From the NCBI GenBank assembly GCA_001873365.1, contig MNYZ01000083.1, positions 1-64,000 on the forward strand: DNA of 64,000 nucleotides, in the 5' to 3' direction. The notes under the pieces were generated by a model. That model did no database searches, had not been told where the DNA came from, and saw nothing but the letters and a program-made list of their open reading frames with translations. This DNA is from Oscillatoriales cyanobacterium CG2_30_40_61. GTDB taxonomy: Bacteria; Cyanobacteriota; Cyanobacteriia; Cyanobacteriales; Microcoleaceae. Below, piece after piece: positions 61,287 through 64,000 of the stretch; within the stretch, counting starts at the first letter, position 1, and the number at the start of each line of letters is the position of its first letter. A program made the position numbers and the translations under genes.

Positions 61287-61342
61287 TCGTTGTTGCACTT
61301 TAGTGCCAATTCCTATGGGGATGCGCTAAAGCGCAACAACTT
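61287..61342. repeat. Dispersed inverted repeat GTTGTTGCRCTTTAGYGC
   Basis: GTTGTTGCACTTTAGTGC ... GCGCTAAAGCGCAACAAC; 16/18 complementary arms. Confidence 0.85.
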
Positions 61343-61365
61343 TTTATGAATTGATTTGACTTCTC

Positions 61366-61449
61366 CTATTTAACTGATTTAGGATAATTTAAAGAATTCC
61401 TAATATCCGTAATCCGATTTTCACCTTTACGATTTTTGCGACATTCCAT
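61366..61449 (-). CDS. Candidate 27-aa small ORF (MECRKNRKGENRITDIRNSLNYPKSVK)
   Basis: ATG preceded by AGGAGG at 61454-61459, just downstream of the 165-aa gene's stop. Confidence 0.35.
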   Translation of the reverse strand: MECRKNRKGENRITDIRNSLNYPKSVK

Positions 61450-61461
61450 AAAACCTCCTGT

Positions 61462-61959
61462 TTAGCTTTCAATAGAAACTAATAACAAAACACTTCCTAA
61501 GGCAAAAACACTAAGCTCAATAGCGATTTCTTCTTGTTGGCTCATTTTTCCCCAATAGTGAATACTAGCTAATAGTTTTTCCCAGTTATTAACTAAGTTT
61601 TTAACTTGGGTAAAAGACTTAATCAAAACCAATTGATCAGGGATAATTTCACCGTTTTGGTTTTTCCACCATCCCTTGAAATCGGGTAAAACTGTTGCAC
61701 CGCCTAAACTGTCCGCAACATCGCTTGATAACCCTTGAATTTGATTAGAATACTGTTGAGGAAAAGGAATAGCAATACAGGATTCACAACAGCCAATATT
61801 AGGGGATGAAGACTGGATAATCTCTAAAATGGGGGGAACAATAACGGAGTTTTGGGGAAAGGCGATCGCATTTTGATTTAATTGTTCAAATGCTGTTTTT
61901 AAGGTGGAATTATCTTGTGCCATTTCTCGCATAATCTCTTGAATGTGTTGCAGTGTCAT
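61462..61959 (-). CDS. Hypothetical protein (165 aa)
   Basis: Good AGGAGG RBS upstream of ATG; contains a CCESC motif. Confidence 0.65.
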   Translation of the reverse strand: MTLQHIQEIMREMAQDNSTLKTAFEQLNQNAIAFPQNSVIVPPILEIIQSSSPNIGCCESCIAIPFPQQYSNQIQGLSSDVADSLGGATVLPDFKGWWKNQNGEIIPDQLVLIKSFTQVKNLVNNWEKLLASIHYWGKMSQQEEIAIELSVFALGSVLLLVSIES

Positions 61960-61993
61960 ACTTCCTCCTAATTCAATTTACCGATAGCTTGTG

Positions 61994-62022
61994 TAAGGGC
62001 GAGGCGCGCCTCGCCCCTACGG
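61994..62022. repeat. Short perfect palindrome AGGGGCGAGGCGCGCCTCGCCCCT-type
   Basis: gtaagggcgaggcgcgcctcgcccctac. Confidence 0.85.
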
Positions 62023-62030
62023 ATTTGGGT

Positions 62031-62375
62031 TTAATAAGGTAGCGTTAAAACAAGCTTTTGTTCGGGAAAATCCCCCAAGTAAAAATAACTTGCTGCCTGA
62101 AGAATTAGTTCAGAAAACAGGATTCTGTGATACAATGGATTGTTAGTTAGAGTACAGAAATATTGACACGCTGCCAACTCCCCTTCCCAAGAAAAATCCC
62201 ACCCTCCTAAGATGTGATGAGTGTCATGAATGGCCCGGTAAAAAAGGTTATATTCAGGACACAAAACTACGGGATTGTTAAAATCAGTGCTAATCTTTAA
62301 CACTCCTGTTTGACGCACATCTTCATTCATTTCAGCAGCCGTTTTATAGGGTTGTCCTGCAACATAATTCGCCAA
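62031..62375 (-). CDS. Hypothetical protein, probably 5'-truncated
   Basis: GQPYKTAAEMNEDVRQTG...EYNLFYRAIHDTHHILGG; no ATG at the 5' end, only a TTG candidate at the junction. Confidence 0.5.
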   Translation of the reverse strand: MANYVAGQPYKTAAEMNEDVRQTGVLKISTDFNNPVVLCPEYNLFYRAIHDTHHILGGWDFSWEGELAACQYFCTLTNNPLYHRILFSELILQAASYFYLGDFPEQKLVLTLPY

Positions 62376-64000
62376 GGAGTTTATTTAGAACCTGTTCTAC
62401 AACCCAAGCGAGTTAATCAAATTGAATTATTACTTTTAATTGATCATCGGGGTGCAATGATTCCCTTTGAAGCATTAACTGAACGCTTGCGAGAAACATT
62501 ACTCCCAGGAAAAAATCTTAGTAAAATTAATCTTTACTATTTTGAGCAATATCCTAATGAACACCTCTATCGTGATCCTTATCATCGCCAAGGTGAACGA
62601 ATTAGCGAGATATTGTCTCAACTCAATCCTCAAAAAACGGTGGTTTTAATTATTAGTGATGCAGGTGCAGGAGGAAGAAGTAAAAACCGTCAACAACTAG
62701 CAGAAATTCAAACGTTTTTACATCAATTAGTTCCTAGTATTGCTTTATCTGACTTTACAGGTGTAGATGCTTCTATTCTTCTAAAAGGTCAAAATCAACA
62801 ACCGCGAGTGCGTCAAATTGTTTGGTTAAACCCATTACCTGAATATCAATGGCGGGGAACAATTGCAGAAAAAATAGCTACTATTGTCCCTATGTTTGAG
62901 TTAAGTTATCAAGGGTTAAAAGATACTATTCGGGTACTTAGAGGAGAAAAAATTAAGAGGTTATATAGCCGTTATCGACTTTTAAAAAAAGGTCAAGAAA
63001 ATGGAAGAAAGTTAAATCTAATTAAATCTGATTTACGAGAAAATTCAGTAAAAAAACAGATACAATCTTTTTGTGAAATCTATGGTCAATCCCATCTCTA
63101 TTTTGCTTATCACGCTGCTTTCCCTTTAACTTTAACCCCAGATTTGGCTTACTGCTTATGGAAAAATTTCACATTAGATTGCCAAAATAATCCCTTAGAG
63201 ATTCCTTGGGAAGCGGTTGCTAATTTATTGCTTTCGAGTTTATGTAAATCCGTTGATGATGGCTTATATCAAATAGATCGAGAAGTCAGGAATGAGTTGC
63301 TCATGCAGTTAAAAACCGATGATAATTTTCGGATAAAACGCTTTTATCAGTTATCGGATTTTCTCTTAACTTATGTCGAAAAAAAGCTGCAACCCAGTCT
63401 TAACCCCATTCAGCAAGATTTAGCAAAATCCCAACGGTGGTTAGCGCTCAGTTATGCACGAAACCCTCAACCTGCTGCTCAGGAAATTGCTCAAGCTTTG
63501 CAAGCAGCTTATGAAAATAAAACGGAACAAATGTGGTTAATTTCAGTTGTCGAGTCTTTAGCAGAAACCCTGATTGATAATGGTTTTGAACCCTTGTTAA
63601 CTTATGGTCGAAACATCAAAAAATATAACCAAAGTAACTCAGAAGAAAAGCTAGAAGTGGCTAGGGAATTGCATCGTCAAGCTCCTATTGTGGTTGAGGG
63701 AATTTCATTACCGCTTCCCGAACTTCCGACACCAGAACCCGATGTCGATCTTCTTGAAAGTTTGCTAACCTTCTCCTTTGAAACCGTTACTGTTAATAAC
63801 CGAGGGGAAATTATCAAACGGGAACCCAAACAAGCCCGATATTTCACCGAAGACCTGGGAAATGGAGTCACGTTAGACATGGTTTATATTCCTGGGGGGA
63901 CATTCCTCATGGGTTCACTGGAAACGGAAAAAAACAGCTACGAGCGTGAACGTCCCCAACATCAAGTTACAGTCCCTCCCTTGTTCATGGCCAAATATCC
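62352..64000 (+). CDS. SAV_2336-like/VWA-type domain + formylglycine-generating (SUMF1) domain protein; 5'-truncated, 3' end outside window
   Basis: Open frame to window end, missing from the ORF track: NIIRQGVYLEPVLQPKRVNQIELLLLIDHRGAMIPFEAL...TVVLIISDAGAGG...LGNGVTLDMVYIPGGTFLMGSLETEKNSYERERPQHQVTVPPLFMAKY. Confidence 0.8.
   Translation, partial: MSCNIIRQGVYLEPVLQPKRVNQIELLLLIDHRGAMIPFEALTERLRETLLPGKNLSKINLYYFEQYPNEHLYRDPYHRQGERISEILSQLNPQKTVVLIISDAGAGGRSKNRQQLAEIQTFLHQLVPSIALSDFTGVDASILLKGQNQQPRVRQIVWLNPLPEYQWRGTIAEKIATIVPMFELSYQGLKDTIRVLRGEKIKRLYSRYRLLKKGQENGRKLNLIKSDLRENSVKKQIQSFCEIYGQSHLYFAYHAAFPLTLTPDLAYCLWKNFTLDCQNNPLEIPWEAVANLLLSSLCKSVDDGLYQIDREVRNELLMQLKTDDNFRIKRFYQLSDFLLTYVEKKLQPSLNPIQQDLAKSQRWLALSYARNPQPAAQEIAQALQAAYENKTEQMWLISVVESLAETLIDNGFEPLLTYGRNIKKYNQSNSEEKLEVARELHRQAPIVVEGISLPLPELPTPEPDVDLLESLLTFSFETVTVNNRGEIIKREPKQARYFTEDLGNGVTLDMVYIPGGTFLMGSLETEKNSYERERPQHQVTVPPLFMAKY

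Noticed and set aside
61994-62022. Palindrome AGGGCGAGGCGCGCCTCGCCCCT as an operator
   Set aside because: More likely one of the common GGGCG..CGCCCCTAC dispersed repeats (related pieces at ~5060 and ~15748-15815); no evidence of regulation.

Overview
This is a 64 kb stretch of a filamentous, Planktothrix/Oscillatoria-like cyanobacterial chromosome. The host call rests on psaK, raf1, cruP, menD, hps-type genes, a DnaE-type intein and frequent GCGATCGC (HIP1) sites. Most of it is housekeeping: glycogen debranching, GH57, sppA, fni, prmA, serA, raf1, dnaE, menD, cruP, psaK, type II NADH dehydrogenase, glmM, two ferredoxins, hup and rppA/rppB-like genes. Accessory content includes surface-glycan genes, a TnpB remnant, MITE-like and hairpin repeats, and a probable ATPase/TOPRIM two-gene module. 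Most notable observations: (1) an unsplit dnaE ORF carrying a 137-aa contiguous mini-intein that matches the cyanobacterial split DnaE intein along its full length; (2) an overlapping ATPase + TOPRIM-like gene pair between menD and cruP that looks like a defence module; (3) GC-rich hairpin repeats inserted in frame in two protein-coding genes; (4) an IS200/IS605-type TnpB right end directly abutting a 5'-truncated DUF2237 gene; (5) two genes that meet head to head at about 62.37 kb, at least one of them 5'-truncated; (6) several families of palindromic or heptameric repeats. All calls come from reading the sequence; no database search was run.
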